From an uncultured Acholeplasmatales bacterium (GTDB lineage: Bacteria; Bacillota_I; Bacilli_A; Acholeplasmatales; UBA5453), in the NCBI GenBank assembly GCA_927433595.1, contig CAKMJY010000056.1:1-57831 (forward strand): a stretch of DNA of 57,831 nucleotides, written 5' to 3'. Positions 27,187 through 35,568 of the stretch are shown in pieces; the first letter of the stretch is position 1, and each line of letters begins with the position of its first letter. Below the pieces are notes generated by a model that was given only the letters and a program-made list of their open reading frames with translations, searched no databases and was not told the origin of the DNA. Position numbers and translations under genes: made by a program.

Positions 27187-27400
27187 ATTTCAATTCCATT
27201 ATACTACTTAGAATACTAGATTTCAAATCTGGTTTTTAAGTGTGTTCATAAATAGGGATAAATAAAACTTAAACTAGTGTTGACTTCCTTTATCTAATTT
27301 TTTTCAATTAATTAAAGAACTAAAACAAATTTCTATTTATTTCAAATCCTTTTCGATATAATAGAGATATATAACATATGAATAGAATGAAGGTGTTTCA

Positions 27401-29026
27401 ATGAGTCAAAGTATTTACCGAGAAATTTCTGGGTCTTTCTTTAAGAAAAAAGAAGTCAGATATGGAGTTGGCGTTTTGATTATGCTAGCATTGCCTTTAG
27501 TATATGCACTAGTATATGCAACAGGTGGCATTACCTACGTGTATTCTCATACGATGTATATACCTATTCTTTTAGCAGGTATCTTTTTTGGACCAAAGTT
27601 TGGATTGGCGATTGGCATCATTGCAGGTATCTTACTAGGGCCAATCATGCCTTTAAGTGTGGCCGATGGTACCAATCAAGAGTTAGCCAATTGGTTATAC
27701 CGGTTCTTTATTTTCTCTTTAATGGGATTAATCAGTGGGTATGCTTCTGATGAACTCAGAAAAAGTGCGGTAAAAATTGATGCACTATCTTCCATTGATC
27801 CAGAGACGCTTATTCCAAATACCAATTTCTTGAAACACATGAATAAAGTCATGTTAGAAAAAGAAGTTAGCTTAATCACGATTTTAGTTAATAACATCGA
27901 TTCTATTACAGACATATTAGGTGTAGATGTTTATCATCAATTACTAAAAGACCTACACTTGGATTTCACACATCAAAGTAGAGAAATGCTGATGATTCAA
28001 CCAGATAGTAATAAGTTATGGTTGATCATTGCGAAAACCGACATTGAATCAGATTTAAACTACATCATGCAGATATTAAATAAATCGAGGACAGTCCATC
28101 AAATTCCACTATATGTAGACTATGCAGTAGGTATAACATCAACCATTTGTGTTGAACAACACTTAGATATCCAAGCCTTTTCTGAATGTGATATTGCGGC
28201 ACGTCACGCACAAATTAATAACTTGCCGACGTTCATTTTTGACGATGGTAAATTAAAAAAACGCAGTGATTATGAACTGATTTCAAGCTTTACTCAAGCA
28301 CTTGAACAAAATCACACATTCTTAATGTATCAGCCAATCATGGATTTAAAGACCAATAAAGTTAGATCCATTGAAGCGCTCATCAGATGGGAACATCCTA
28401 CTAAAGGATTAATCATGCCAGACCGGTTTATTCCGCTTGTAGAAGAAACTAAACTCATTCATTTACTAACAGATTGGGTTGTTGAAAAGGCTTTATTAAT
28501 GCTTAAAAAAATGAGTGATCAAGGCTTAGATACCGGAATCTCTATTAATGTATCTGCCAAAAACTTATATGACCCGTTATTTTTTGACCGTACGATGGCG
28601 ATCATTAAAAAGCATAAAGTAGATATTAGTAAACTCGAAATTGAAATCACTGAAACCGAACTCATGGTCAATCCAGCAGAAGCAAAAGAAGTCTTAAACC
28701 AATTTGCGAAAGAAGGCTTGAAAGTTGCACTCGATGATTTTGGTTCTGGTTATTCATCCCTGGCTTATCTCACACAGTTTCCACTGGACGTCATTAAGAT
28801 TGATAAGATTTTTATGATTGACATCTTAACGAGACCTCAAATTAAGCAAATCGTTTCAGCAACGGTCGCTTTATCCAGGGAACTTGGGTATAAAGTGGTT
28901 GCTGAAGGGATTGAAGACAAAGAAACGTCTGATTACTTGACGTCAATTGGGTGTGATTATGCACAAGGCTATTATTATGCCAAACCAATGCGTGAATTAG
29001 ATATCCTAAAGTTCATGATCCAATAA
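27401..29026 (+). CDS. EAL-domain cyclic-di-GMP phosphodiesterase, membrane bound
   Basis: Several hydrophobic segments (about residues 20-120) precede a strongly degenerate GGDEF-like region (about 128-285, no GGDEF signature) and a complete EAL domain (about 290-540). All catalytic elements are visible: EALIRWEHP, the Asn in INVSAKN, EITETEL, ALDDFGSGYSS, the Lys in IKIDK, VAEGIED and CDYAQGYYY. Hydrolysis of cyclic-di-GMP to pGpG at the membrane is therefore expected. TATAAT at 27357-27362 and GAAGGTG before the ATG support expression. It lies just beyond the IS110 element and 1.8 kb from the surface-protein operon. Confidence 0.92.
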   Translation: MSQSIYREISGSFFKKKEVRYGVGVLIMLALPLVYALVYATGGITYVYSHTMYIPILLAGIFFGPKFGLAIGIIAGILLGPIMPLSVADGTNQELANWLYRFFIFSLMGLISGYASDELRKSAVKIDALSSIDPETLIPNTNFLKHMNKVMLEKEVSLITILVNNIDSITDILGVDVYHQLLKDLHLDFTHQSREMLMIQPDSNKLWLIIAKTDIESDLNYIMQILNKSRTVHQIPLYVDYAVGITSTICVEQHLDIQAFSECDIAARHAQINNLPTFIFDDGKLKKRSDYELISSFTQALEQNHTFLMYQPIMDLKTNKVRSIEALIRWEHPTKGLIMPDRFIPLVEETKLIHLLTDWVVEKALLMLKKMSDQGLDTGISINVSAKNLYDPLFFDRTMAIIKKHKVDISKLEIEITETELMVNPAEAKEVLNQFAKEGLKVALDDFGSGYSSLAYLTQFPLDVIKIDKIFMIDILTRPQIKQIVSATVALSRELGYKVVAEGIEDKETSDYLTSIGCDYAQGYYYAKPMRELDILKFMIQ

Positions 29027-29033
29027 CTCATAG

Positions 29034-29074
29034 AAGAAGATATACGCTTTTTTGCAAAATATCTTCTTTTTTTT
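29034..29074 (+). terminator. Terminator after the EAL gene
   Basis: AAGAAGATAT (29034-29043) pairs with ATATCTTCTT (29059-29068), followed by eight T. It ends two bases before the next -35 box. Confidence 0.8.
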
Positions 29075-29075
29075 G

Positions 29076-29106
29076 TTGACATTAGATACTATGCAATGTA
29101 TAGTAT
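29076..29106 (+). promoter_or_regulatory. Promoter and operator of the second PadR operon
   Basis: TTGACA (29076-29081), 17 bases and TATAGT (29099-29104) form the promoter. The inverted repeat ATACTAT-N7-ATAGTAT (29086-29092 and 29100-29106) covers the spacer and the -10, as expected for PadR autorepression. Confidence 0.75.
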
Positions 29107-29126
29107 TATGTGAGAGGAGGTATAAC

Positions 29127-29429
29127 ATGGATGCACAATTAAAAAAAGGATTTCTAGAAATGTTAGTGCTAGCATCACTGAAAGTAGAACCTTCTTATGG
29201 CTATAAGATCATTCAAGACGTTTCAAACGTCATTGACATCAAAGAATCCACATTATACCCGATTTTGAAAAGACTTGAACAACAAGCATTTGTCAAAACG
29301 TATACAGAACAACATCAGTCTCGCTTGAGAAAGTATTATATGATTACGACCTTAGGTAGACTTGAGATTGAAAAAGCAAGAAAAGATTATCAAGAGATTG
29401 AAGCAATCTATCGTTATATATTAAGGTAA
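29127..29429 (+). CDS. PadR family transcriptional regulator
   Basis: This 100-residue winged-helix repressor has the family pattern MLVLASLKVEPSYGYKII, then KESTLYPILKRLEQQ and the wing RLRKYYMIT. The start is 29127, with GAGGAGGT just upstream. A longer in-frame reading from 29052 would include the terminator and the promoter/operator and is not real. It is followed after 9 bases by the DUF1700 gene and then by DUF4097, the standard PadR-DUF1700-DUF4097 module of Firmicutes. It probably represses the operon from the ATACTAT inverted repeat. Confidence 0.93.
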   Translation: MDAQLKKGFLEMLVLASLKVEPSYGYKIIQDVSNVIDIKESTLYPILKRLEQQAFVKTYTEQHQSRLRKYYMITTLGRLEIEKARKDYQEIEAIYRYILR

Positions 29430-29438
29430 GGTGAGCAT

Positions 29439-29954
29439 ATGACAAAACAAGCATTTTTACAAGCACTTAAACAAGCTTTGGGGAATGAACCTGAAGCACA
29501 TGAAATCATCAACTATTACGATGAACTCATCGATGAAGCAACCCTTAGTGGGGAATTAGAATCAGATGTTATCCAAAGACTCGATTCGGTCGATCAAATC
29601 GTCCGATCTTTAGGCAAGGACCCACAAGCATACAAACGGAAAAACACGGTCGTCGATAAAACAGTGAGTTTGACTGTAACTTTAATTGGTAAAATCGCAA
29701 TTGTCTTTTTATGCGGTGTGACAGCACTCATTGGCATCAGTTTTGTCTCATCTGGTGGTATCAGTATTTTCTCATCTATCTATCGGTTAGTTGGTATCAC
29801 GGATACCATGGTCATCCTCTATTTTGTTAGCCAATTGGTTTTCTCAGTTGGATTAACCTTAATTGGTGTTTGGATGACCATCAAGATGATTGGCTATATC
29901 AAACAAACGATTCAAGAGATTGATCAATTATTCAATCAAAAGAAAGGCGTATAA
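29439..29954 (+). CDS. DUF1700 (HAAS) membrane protein
   Basis: This is a 171-residue protein. The first 65 residues form the conserved helical HAAS region (FLQALKQALG, INYYDELIDEA, LDSVDQIVRSLG). Two hydrophobic segments follow (about 78-102 and 120-150), with a charged C-terminus. It is the middle gene of the PadR module, 9 bases behind padR and one base before DUF4097. Family members are membrane proteins linked to envelope stress sensing, but the mechanism is not known. The membrane protein at 10578 starts with a related domain. Confidence 0.88.
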   Translation: MTKQAFLQALKQALGNEPEAHEIINYYDELIDEATLSGELESDVIQRLDSVDQIVRSLGKDPQAYKRKNTVVDKTVSLTVTLIGKIAIVFLCGVTALIGISFVSSGGISIFSSIYRLVGITDTMVILYFVSQLVFSVGLTLIGVWMTIKMIGYIKQTIQEIDQLFNQKKGV

Positions 29955-29955
29955 C

Positions 29956-30840
29956 ATGAAAGCAATTATCAAATTAAGCGTACTAATGCTAGTCATCGGT
30001 GCAATCGGTTCAATCACGTTTGGCTTACTGGCAAACGATGCGTTAAAAGATGAATTAGAACTCACTGAAGTGACATATACTTATGAAAAAACCAGATTTT
30101 CTACTATCGATTTATCCTTTGAAAATAATCCAGTTGTCATCCTACCAAGTGAAACAGACGATATTGTTATCACGTTTAATTACGATCAGTATGAAACCGT
30201 TACTGAGACCAAAACCGAAACGGATTTAGGTATCAAAGTCACCTCTAAGTGGTATGAACGACTATTCTTCGGCAGTATGGTGTTTAACTTTAACATGTTT
30301 GAGAATAGAACTGTTTATGTCTACCTACCAGTTGCTCAATATAGTCTGCATGTTAGCACATCGAATGGCGCAATTCGTTTAAACGATTTATCACTTGGTA
30401 TCACAACATTAAGATCTTCCAATGGCGCAATCACAGTTAAAGATTCAAGCTTTGTAGGTCTATTAAAGAATGTGACGTCAAATGGCACAATTTCAATTAA
30501 TAACATCACAGCTCAAACCATCGAGAATACCACTTCTAATGGCCCAATTATCCTAGATAACTTGACTGCGGATACCATTAAGGCATCTAGTTCAAATGGT
30601 AGAATTAGTGGTACGAATATCACATCGGACTATCTAACGACAGCCACATCTAACGGTTCAATTGATTTGAATATCAACGGCGCATTCGCAGATTTTAAAG
30701 TTAAAACCAGGACGTCTAATGGCGATGTTGAAATCAATAATCAAAATTATGGTAATGATACCTATCACGAAACAAAAACACCTTTTGTCAGTGCCATAAC
30801 CTCAAATGGCGATATTGACTTAACCTTTTCACTTGATTAA
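29956..30840 (+). CDS. DUF4097 beta-repeat exported protein
   Basis: A single N-terminal hydrophobic segment (about residues 5-26) is followed by eight copies of an [S/T]SNGxI/V motif at about 20-residue intervals (about 135-290), for example TSNGAIRL, SSNGAITV and TSNGDIDL. This is the turn-rich beta-helix pattern of DUF4097. The start at 29956 is the ATG directly after the DUF1700 stop; an extension to 29890 would overlap DUF1700 heavily. The protein has 294 residues. It is probably membrane-anchored with the repeat domain outside. The function is unknown. Confidence 0.88.
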   Translation: MKAIIKLSVLMLVIGAIGSITFGLLANDALKDELELTEVTYTYEKTRFSTIDLSFENNPVVILPSETDDIVITFNYDQYETVTETKTETDLGIKVTSKWYERLFFGSMVFNFNMFENRTVYVYLPVAQYSLHVSTSNGAIRLNDLSLGITTLRSSNGAITVKDSSFVGLLKNVTSNGTISINNITAQTIENTTSNGPIILDNLTADTIKASSSNGRISGTNITSDYLTTATSNGSIDLNINGAFADFKVKTRTSNGDVEINNQNYGNDTYHETKTPFVSAITSNGDIDLTFSLD

Positions 30841-30872
30841 GATGCGTGTGCAATCTGCACGCATCTTTTTTT
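30838..30872 (+). terminator. Terminator after the PadR-DUF1700-DUF4097 operon
   Basis: GATGCGTG (30841-30848) pairs with CACGCATC (30858-30865), followed by seven T. Confidence 0.85.
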
Positions 30873-30913
30873 CTGTCTTTGTGATAAAATAAGCATAACA
30901 AGTGAGGTTTCTT

Positions 30914-31360
30914 ATGGATAAAATCATCTTTGAAACGATATTAGGTAATATGAAAATCACATCAGAAAATGGCTTTCTAAAGACCGTTGATTTAACAGAT
31001 GAAGCGAAAGTGGATTCAAATGAAGCAGTCTTATTAAGTGCAAAACAACAAATGCTTGCCTATTTAGAGACAAAAACAGCGTTTGATTTACCGCTGAACC
31101 CTAAAGGCACACCTTTTCAACAAAAAGTGTATGAAGCGCTACTTAAAATACCTTATGGGAAAACCGCATCTTATGGCGAAATTGCAGCGATGATTGGCAA
31201 ACCTAAAGCAGCCAGAGCTGTTGGCCAAGCCGTGAACAAAAACCCATTGATGATCATTGTGCCATGTCATAGGATTATCGGTAAAGATGGTAGCTTGACG
31301 GGCTTTTATGGGGGCTTAGCATTAAAAGAAAAACTCTTAAAAATCGAGGGCATACGATGA
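30914..31360 (+). CDS. ogt: Methylated-DNA-protein-cysteine methyltransferase
   Basis: This suicide repair protein takes the methyl group from O6-methylguanine onto its own cysteine. The active-site motif IVPCHRIIG is present near residues 113-121. PYGKTASYGEIA and ARAVGQAVNKNP give the DNA-binding helix-turn-helix and arginine finger. Its 148 residues fit the short Ogt form without an Ada activator domain. The start at 30914 has GTGAGGT upstream. The TGA overlaps the ATG of the glycosylase gene (ATGA), so the two repair genes are coupled. An extended -10 (TGATAAAAT, 30882-30890) precedes it. Confidence 0.95.
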   Translation: MDKIIFETILGNMKITSENGFLKTVDLTDEAKVDSNEAVLLSAKQQMLAYLETKTAFDLPLNPKGTPFQQKVYEALLKIPYGKTASYGEIAAMIGKPKAARAVGQAVNKNPLMIIVPCHRIIGKDGSLTGFYGGLALKEKLLKIEGIR

Positions 31361-31977
31361 TATTTCAATATGAAGATAAAGACTTAGAAGCGTTAAAGAA
31401 AAAAGATGTCAAATTGAAAGCTGTGATTGAACAAGTGGGTAAAATCGAACGACTGATTAATGAAGACTTGTTTGAATCTTTGATTTCATCGATTGTTGCA
31501 CAACAAATCTCAGGCAAAGCCTATGAAACGGTTTTTAAGCGCTTAAAAGCTTTAACACCAATTACCCCGACAGATATCTTAAAAACACCGGATGATCTCA
31601 TTCAAGCCTGTGGATTATCCTATAAAAAAGTATCTTATATGAAGCATGCGGCTACCTACTTTAGCCATACCGACATCAACCAGCTTAAGTCCATGTCAAA
31701 TGAAGACTTAATTCTAGTCTTAGATGATTTAAAGGGCATTGGTAGATGGACTGCAGAGATGTTACTGATATTTTCGTTAAACCGAATGGACATTTTTTCT
31801 AAACAAGACTTAGGGATTAAACGTGGAATCAGTATGATTTATCACCATCAGAAAATCACCGATGACTTGATGAAAAAATACGAAAAAAGGTATAGCCCAT
31901 ATGGGTCACTCGCGTCGCTTTATCTATGGGAAATCTCAAGTGGTCAATATGGTCATCAAGATTACCAAGTTAAGTAA
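31357..31977 (+). CDS. alkA: DNA-3-methyladenine glycosylase, HhH-GPD family
   Basis: This 206-residue base-excision enzyme removes alkylated purines. The helix-hairpin-helix LKGIGRWTAEMLLIFSL (about residues 127-143) is followed by the catalytic Asp in SKQDLGIKRG. An earlier SLISSIVAQQISGKAYET helix pair and the late PYGSLASLYLWE segment complete the AlkA-type fold. It lacks the N-terminal extension of E. coli AlkA, like most Firmicutes homologues. It overlaps ogt by four bases, which makes an alkylation-repair operon. Confidence 0.9.
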   Translation: MIFQYEDKDLEALKKKDVKLKAVIEQVGKIERLINEDLFESLISSIVAQQISGKAYETVFKRLKALTPITPTDILKTPDDLIQACGLSYKKVSYMKHAATYFSHTDINQLKSMSNEDLILVLDDLKGIGRWTAEMLLIFSLNRMDIFSKQDLGIKRGISMIYHHQKITDDLMKKYEKRYSPYGSLASLYLWEISSGQYGHQDYQVK

Positions 31978-32004
31978 CCCAATTTATTAATATACATCGC
32001 GACT

Positions 32005-32031
32005 AAAGTTGTCAATTTGACAACTTTTTTT
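32005..32031 (+). terminator. Terminator after ogt-alkA
   Basis: AAAGTTGTC (32005-32013) pairs with GACAACTTT (32019-32027) and leads into a T run. Confidence 0.85.
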
Positions 32032-32155
32032 CTTTCTAATACCGGTTTTTTGGTTGAATATGTCATAGGTAATGTATGTCCCATTTTGGGTGAAAAACCA
32101 CTCTTTAGTTACATTTTAAACAAGCTTATTTTCATCTTTTTTCCGTCATCATACT

Positions 32156-32164
32156 TGATATAAT
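32156..32164 (+). promoter_or_regulatory. Extended -10 promoter of the Y-family polymerase operon
   Basis: TGATATAAT lies 24 bases before the start. No CGAAC-N4-GTTCG LexA box was found between the preceding terminator and the gene. Confidence 0.55.
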
Positions 32165-32188
32165 AGGAGCACAAAAGGTGGTGATCGA

Positions 32189-33454
32189 ATGGAAAAGTAT
32201 AAAATTCATAGGCATATATTATGCATTGATTTAAAAAGTTTTTATGCCTCTGTTGAGTGCGCACTTTTAGGCTTAGACCCATTTAAGACACCACTGGTCG
32301 TGGCAGATTTATCTAGAGGTGGTGGCGGGATTGTATTAGCTGTCTCACCCTATTTGAAATCATTAGGTGTCCCATCACGTTGCCGCATTTATGAATTACC
32401 AACGAATTTAAACATCATCTACAGAACCCCACAGATGCAAACCTATTTAAGTTATTCAACTGAAGTATTGAGCATATATTTAGAATACATTTCTGAGGCT
32501 GATTTATATGTTTACTCCATTGATGAAGCATTTTTGGATGTCACGAGCTATTTAAGCTATTATCAAAAGACCGATGAAGCGTTGGCACTAGACATCTTAA
32601 ACCGAATCCGTGAGAAATTATCTTTATTCGCGACTTGTGGGATTGGTGAGAATATGTTGATGGCAAAACTCGCACTGGATATCGAGTCTAAGAAAGCCAA
32701 AAACTTCATTGCCAAGTGGCAATATGAGGATATTGAGAAAAAACTGTGGCCAATTGCCCCATTATCAGAAATGTGGAGCATTGGGCATAACATGCAAAGG
32801 CGTTTAAATGCGATGGGTTTTTATGAGATAGGGGACATTGCCAAATCCGATCCGAAACGACTTAAAAAGGCGTTTGGTATCCTTGGTGAAGAGCTTTACT
32901 ATCATACCCATGGCATTGATATGTCTAACATTCAAGATAAAGGTAAGCTTAGGGTGGTATCTAAAAGCTACGGCATGGGTCAAACCCTGTATAAAGACTA
33001 TTATGGTCGCGAGGTTTACCAAATCATTTTAGAGATGACCGATGAAGTTGCGAAACGGTTGAGACTCCATAAAAAGCACGCAAGAATCATTCATTTTGGC
33101 TGCGGGTATTCAAAAGCATTCGGTGGTGGGTTTTCACGACAAATTGCATTACCAAGCCACACATCCAGTCCTAAAGTCATTTTTGAAACGTGTATTAGTA
33201 TATTTGAAGCTTACTATGAAGACTTACCAATTAGACATGTACATATTTCTGTCTCCAGCTTGATAACCAACGATATTTATCAACCAAACTTATTCGAAGA
33301 CTTAGATGACACTTATCGAGAATATCAAATTGGTCTCGCAATGGATGAGATTAAAACACGTTTTGGTAAGAATGCCATTAACCGTGCATCCAGTGAATTT
33401 GAATCATCGACGATCAAGAAACGAAACGCGATGATTGGTGGTCACCATGCCTGA
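32189..33454 (+). CDS. Y-family DNA polymerase, UvrX/UmuC type
   Basis: This is a translesion polymerase of 421 residues. The catalytic acidic residues lie in CIDLKSFYASVEC (about residues 11-23) and YSIDEAFLDVT (about 111-121). Thumb and little-finger regions follow (IGHNMQRRL; GFSRQIALP). The insertion VADLSRGGGGIVLAVSPYLKSLG is characteristic of the UvrX/YqjW branch rather than DinB. It overlaps a YolD-like gene by 8 bases, the same pairing as uvrX-yolD in Bacillus. AAAGGTGGTGA precedes the ATG. It is probably induced by DNA damage, although no LexA box was seen. Confidence 0.92.
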   Translation: MEKYKIHRHILCIDLKSFYASVECALLGLDPFKTPLVVADLSRGGGGIVLAVSPYLKSLGVPSRCRIYELPTNLNIIYRTPQMQTYLSYSTEVLSIYLEYISEADLYVYSIDEAFLDVTSYLSYYQKTDEALALDILNRIREKLSLFATCGIGENMLMAKLALDIESKKAKNFIAKWQYEDIEKKLWPIAPLSEMWSIGHNMQRRLNAMGFYEIGDIAKSDPKRLKKAFGILGEELYYHTHGIDMSNIQDKGKLRVVSKSYGMGQTLYKDYYGREVYQIILEMTDEVAKRLRLHKKHARIIHFGCGYSKAFGGGFSRQIALPSHTSSPKVIFETCISIFEAYYEDLPIRHVHISVSSLITNDIYQPNLFEDLDDTYREYQIGLAMDEIKTRFGKNAINRASSEFESSTIKKRNAMIGGHHA

Positions 33455-33782
33455 TTATATCGATAGAGGCATCATGAAGTGGCAACCATTTGATGCATTG
33501 GCTGGTTACCACGACATGATTAAAGAGATGGTGCATCTTAAAAATAAACGTCAAAAGCCAGTGTTATTAGAAGATAAACTAGAAGAGATGAACCGTGTGA
33601 TAGAAGAAGCGATATCAAATAAAGCAGTGGTTCGAGTCACTTATTACGATGATGGTTACCTATATTATGAATCAGGGTATATCAGTAAAATTGATTCATA
33701 TACACAAACCATGGTGCTAAAACCAAGGGTAAATTTAGCCTTAGATGACATCATCCAAGTTGAAATATTAGATGGCTTTTAG
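33447..33782 (+). CDS. YolD-like protein
   Basis: This small 111-residue cytoplasmic protein has the YolD pattern: DRGIMKWQPFDALAGYHDMI (about residues 5-24) and then an SH3/Sm-like beta part with VRVTYYDDGYLYYESGYISKID. YolD proteins accompany UvrX-type polymerases and are thought to modulate them, like UmuD with UmuC, but this is not proven. The start at 33447 lies inside the polymerase gene behind GGTGGT, so translation is coupled. Confidence 0.88.
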   Translation: MPDYIDRGIMKWQPFDALAGYHDMIKEMVHLKNKRQKPVLLEDKLEEMNRVIEEAISNKAVVRVTYYDDGYLYYESGYISKIDSYTQTMVLKPRVNLALDDIIQVEILDGF

Positions 33783-33843
33783 GAAAAGAATTTACAAATA
33801 AAAGATAAATCGGTATAATCAATCATAAAGATTGAGGTGCCTG

Positions 33844-34662
33844 ATGAAAAAAATTGCCATACTAGGGCCAACAAAGACCTATTCAGATTTATGTTATCAT
33901 CAATTTATCGGACAAACGGGCTTGAGTTTAGAGCCTGTTTATTTTAAAAATATGCAACAAGTGATTAGCCATGCAACAACGTTTAGCTACGCCATTATGC
34001 CTTTTGAAAATACGCTAGAAGGTTATGTACAACCCCATATGGACCTGTTATTAGACAGTGGACTTGCAATCGATTGTGAATTAAGGCTACCCATTGACTT
34101 TGATTTTGTTTATAAAGGTGATAAGGCAACAGGGAATCTCTATGTTCAATACGCGACAAAAAATCAATGTTTAAAGTTTATCGAGCAATATCCCAATTTA
34201 AAAGTCATCATTACCGAAAGTAATGTAGACTCCTATCATCAATATCAAGCGGACCCATCTGGCAATGCAATCGTGCCAAGTCATTTAACACAAGCATCGG
34301 ATTTAGCCATCAAAGGTGTCGCCGATGAGTCTCATAATCATACACGCTTCTTGGTGTTAAAAAATCAAAGTGTATCACTTAAACGATATCAACCGAAACT
34401 TGAGTTTAAAGTATCACTCGTCATCACCCCATATCAAGATAGACCAGGGTTGTTATATGACATATTAAAAGAGTTTTCAAGCCATTCTGTGAACTTGATT
34501 TCCATCATGTCAAGACCCACCAAAAAACAAATGGGTAATTACCATTTCTTCATCGAATTATTGAGTACTGACACCCAATATGAAACCATCATTCTTGTCA
34601 TTGAAAACCTCAAAAAAGACTTTGATGTAAAAGTCTTAGGTATTTACCAAGTGTTGGAATAG
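33844..34662 (+). CDS. pheA: Prephenate dehydratase
   Basis: The enzyme converts prephenate to phenylpyruvate for phenylalanine. The catalytic half (about residues 1-180) starts KIAILGPTKTYSD and has the conserved FAxxPFENT-like segment (IMPFENTLEGYV) and the TRF motif in NHTRFLVL. The C-terminal ACT domain (about 190-270; DRPGLLYDIL, then SRPTKKQMGNYHFFIE) gives feedback regulation by phenylalanine. At 272 residues it is a normal monofunctional form. The start at 33844 has GAGGTG upstream. No other aromatic pathway gene is nearby. Prephenate is also used by the TrhP proteins encoded at 55050-57112. Confidence 0.9.
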   Translation: MKKIAILGPTKTYSDLCYHQFIGQTGLSLEPVYFKNMQQVISHATTFSYAIMPFENTLEGYVQPHMDLLLDSGLAIDCELRLPIDFDFVYKGDKATGNLYVQYATKNQCLKFIEQYPNLKVIITESNVDSYHQYQADPSGNAIVPSHLTQASDLAIKGVADESHNHTRFLVLKNQSVSLKRYQPKLEFKVSLVITPYQDRPGLLYDILKEFSSHSVNLISIMSRPTKKQMGNYHFFIELLSTDTQYETIILVIENLKKDFDVKVLGIYQVLE

Positions 34663-34773
34663 TTACCTAACGTTTAATAAAGATTTATATACTTTGTATA
34701 TAGTCAAAAATAATATCACTAAATGCATATTAACAGGATTAATAAAATTCAATAATGCATCATAAAAATATGC

Positions 34774-34807
34774 AAAAAAAAGAGAAATCCAATGATTTCT
34801 CTTTTTT
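34774..34807. terminator. Bidirectional terminator between pheA and the TPM lipoprotein gene
   Basis: AGAGAAATC (34781-34789) pairs with GATTTCTCT (34794-34802), flanked by A and T runs. It abuts the stop of the minus-strand gene at 34806. The 110 bases between pheA and the hairpin hold nothing else recognisable. Confidence 0.8.
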
Positions 34808-35567
34808 ATCTTCGTCGTTTAAATATACCTGCACCACCAGATGAACCACCGCCACCTTTGATTTTTAAGAACCCAAATCCACCGCCGAGTAAGGCAAATA
34901 AAATGATGAAAATGATGCTTGTGTTGCTACCATCAAAGAGGGTTGACAAAATGAGCCAATCATTCGGTTCATCGTCTGGAATATAAGGTGCATCCATCAT
35001 CTCTTCATAGAATAAATCCATGTCATAATCGATGGGTGTCTCGTCATATAAATCAACATATAGTTTGTTCAACAACTCGTAATTCAAATGCATGACCATG
35101 AGGTCTGTAATATCGGCGTAATCCTCAATCGAAAATATCTCTTCGGTTGTTCTACCTAAATAGCCAGCTGGTAGATAAGGTTCTAGATTATAGCCAATTT
35201 CAAACGCATAGCCAACCAGTGTTTCAGATTCGTAATCATCGATTAGGATGGGTTCGAAAAATAATATGATTAATAGCCCCATATCGTTCTTACCAATTTC
35301 CCATTGTCTGAACAGGTCAGTTTTGTCATAGTTTGCCACCTCTTCAAAACTAGATACCATAAAAGTAGCGTATACAATTTGGATTTCACCATAAACTTCA
35401 TACATATAGCGATTATAGGCGACAATCTCTTGTTCAGTGTAACTCATCAAAGCGTCTGCATAGTCGTTCACATAAAACTTACTTGTTGGGTCTGGGTATG
35501 CCTTTTGTTTACACCCAGTTAATAACAACAATAAAAAAACGATGATCAAACTGAGTAAACGTTTCAT
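34806..35567 (-). CDS. TPM-domain lipoprotein
   Basis: A lipoprotein signal (LLLLLTGC, Cys near residue 18) is followed by a TPM domain (about 30-170) of the YgcG/TPM_phosphatase type: FYVNDYADALMSYTEQEIVAYN, YLPAGYLGRTTEEIF. A membrane helix (about 215-235) and a Gly-rich tail ending in KRRR follow. It has 253 residues. The ATG at 35567 is one base after the lemA stop; a TTG at 35579 is less likely. Together with lemA it forms the common LemA-TPM pair of the cell envelope. Its biochemical role is unclear. Confidence 0.82.
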   Translation of the reverse strand: MKRLLSLIIVFLLLLLTGCKQKAYPDPTSKFYVNDYADALMSYTEQEIVAYNRYMYEVYGEIQIVYATFMVSSFEEVANYDKTDLFRQWEIGKNDMGLLIILFFEPILIDDYESETLVGYAFEIGYNLEPYLPAGYLGRTTEEIFSIEDYADITDLMVMHLNYELLNKLYVDLYDETPIDYDMDLFYEEMMDAPYIPDDEPNDWLILSTLFDGSNTSIIFIILFALLGGGFGFLKIKGGGGSSGGAGIFKRRR

Positions 35568-35568
35568 A

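Larger units (their letters stand above)
25617..27220 (+). mobile_element. IS110 family insertion sequence (ends approximate)
   Basis: The transposase plus its upstream structured non-coding region make up the element. IS110 elements usually lack clear terminal inverted repeats and target duplications, and none were found, so both borders are estimates. It sits between the terminators of the surface operon and the EAL gene and breaks no recognisable reading frame. Confidence 0.6.

Noticed and set aside
29052-29126. N-terminal extension of the second PadR regulator
   Set aside because: It would translate through the terminator and the -35/-10 promoter with its operator; the ATG at 29127 has a perfect ribosome site.
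31978-32188. LexA/SOS box before the Y-family polymerase
   Set aside because: No sequence close to CGAAC-N4-GTTCG was found in the interval.
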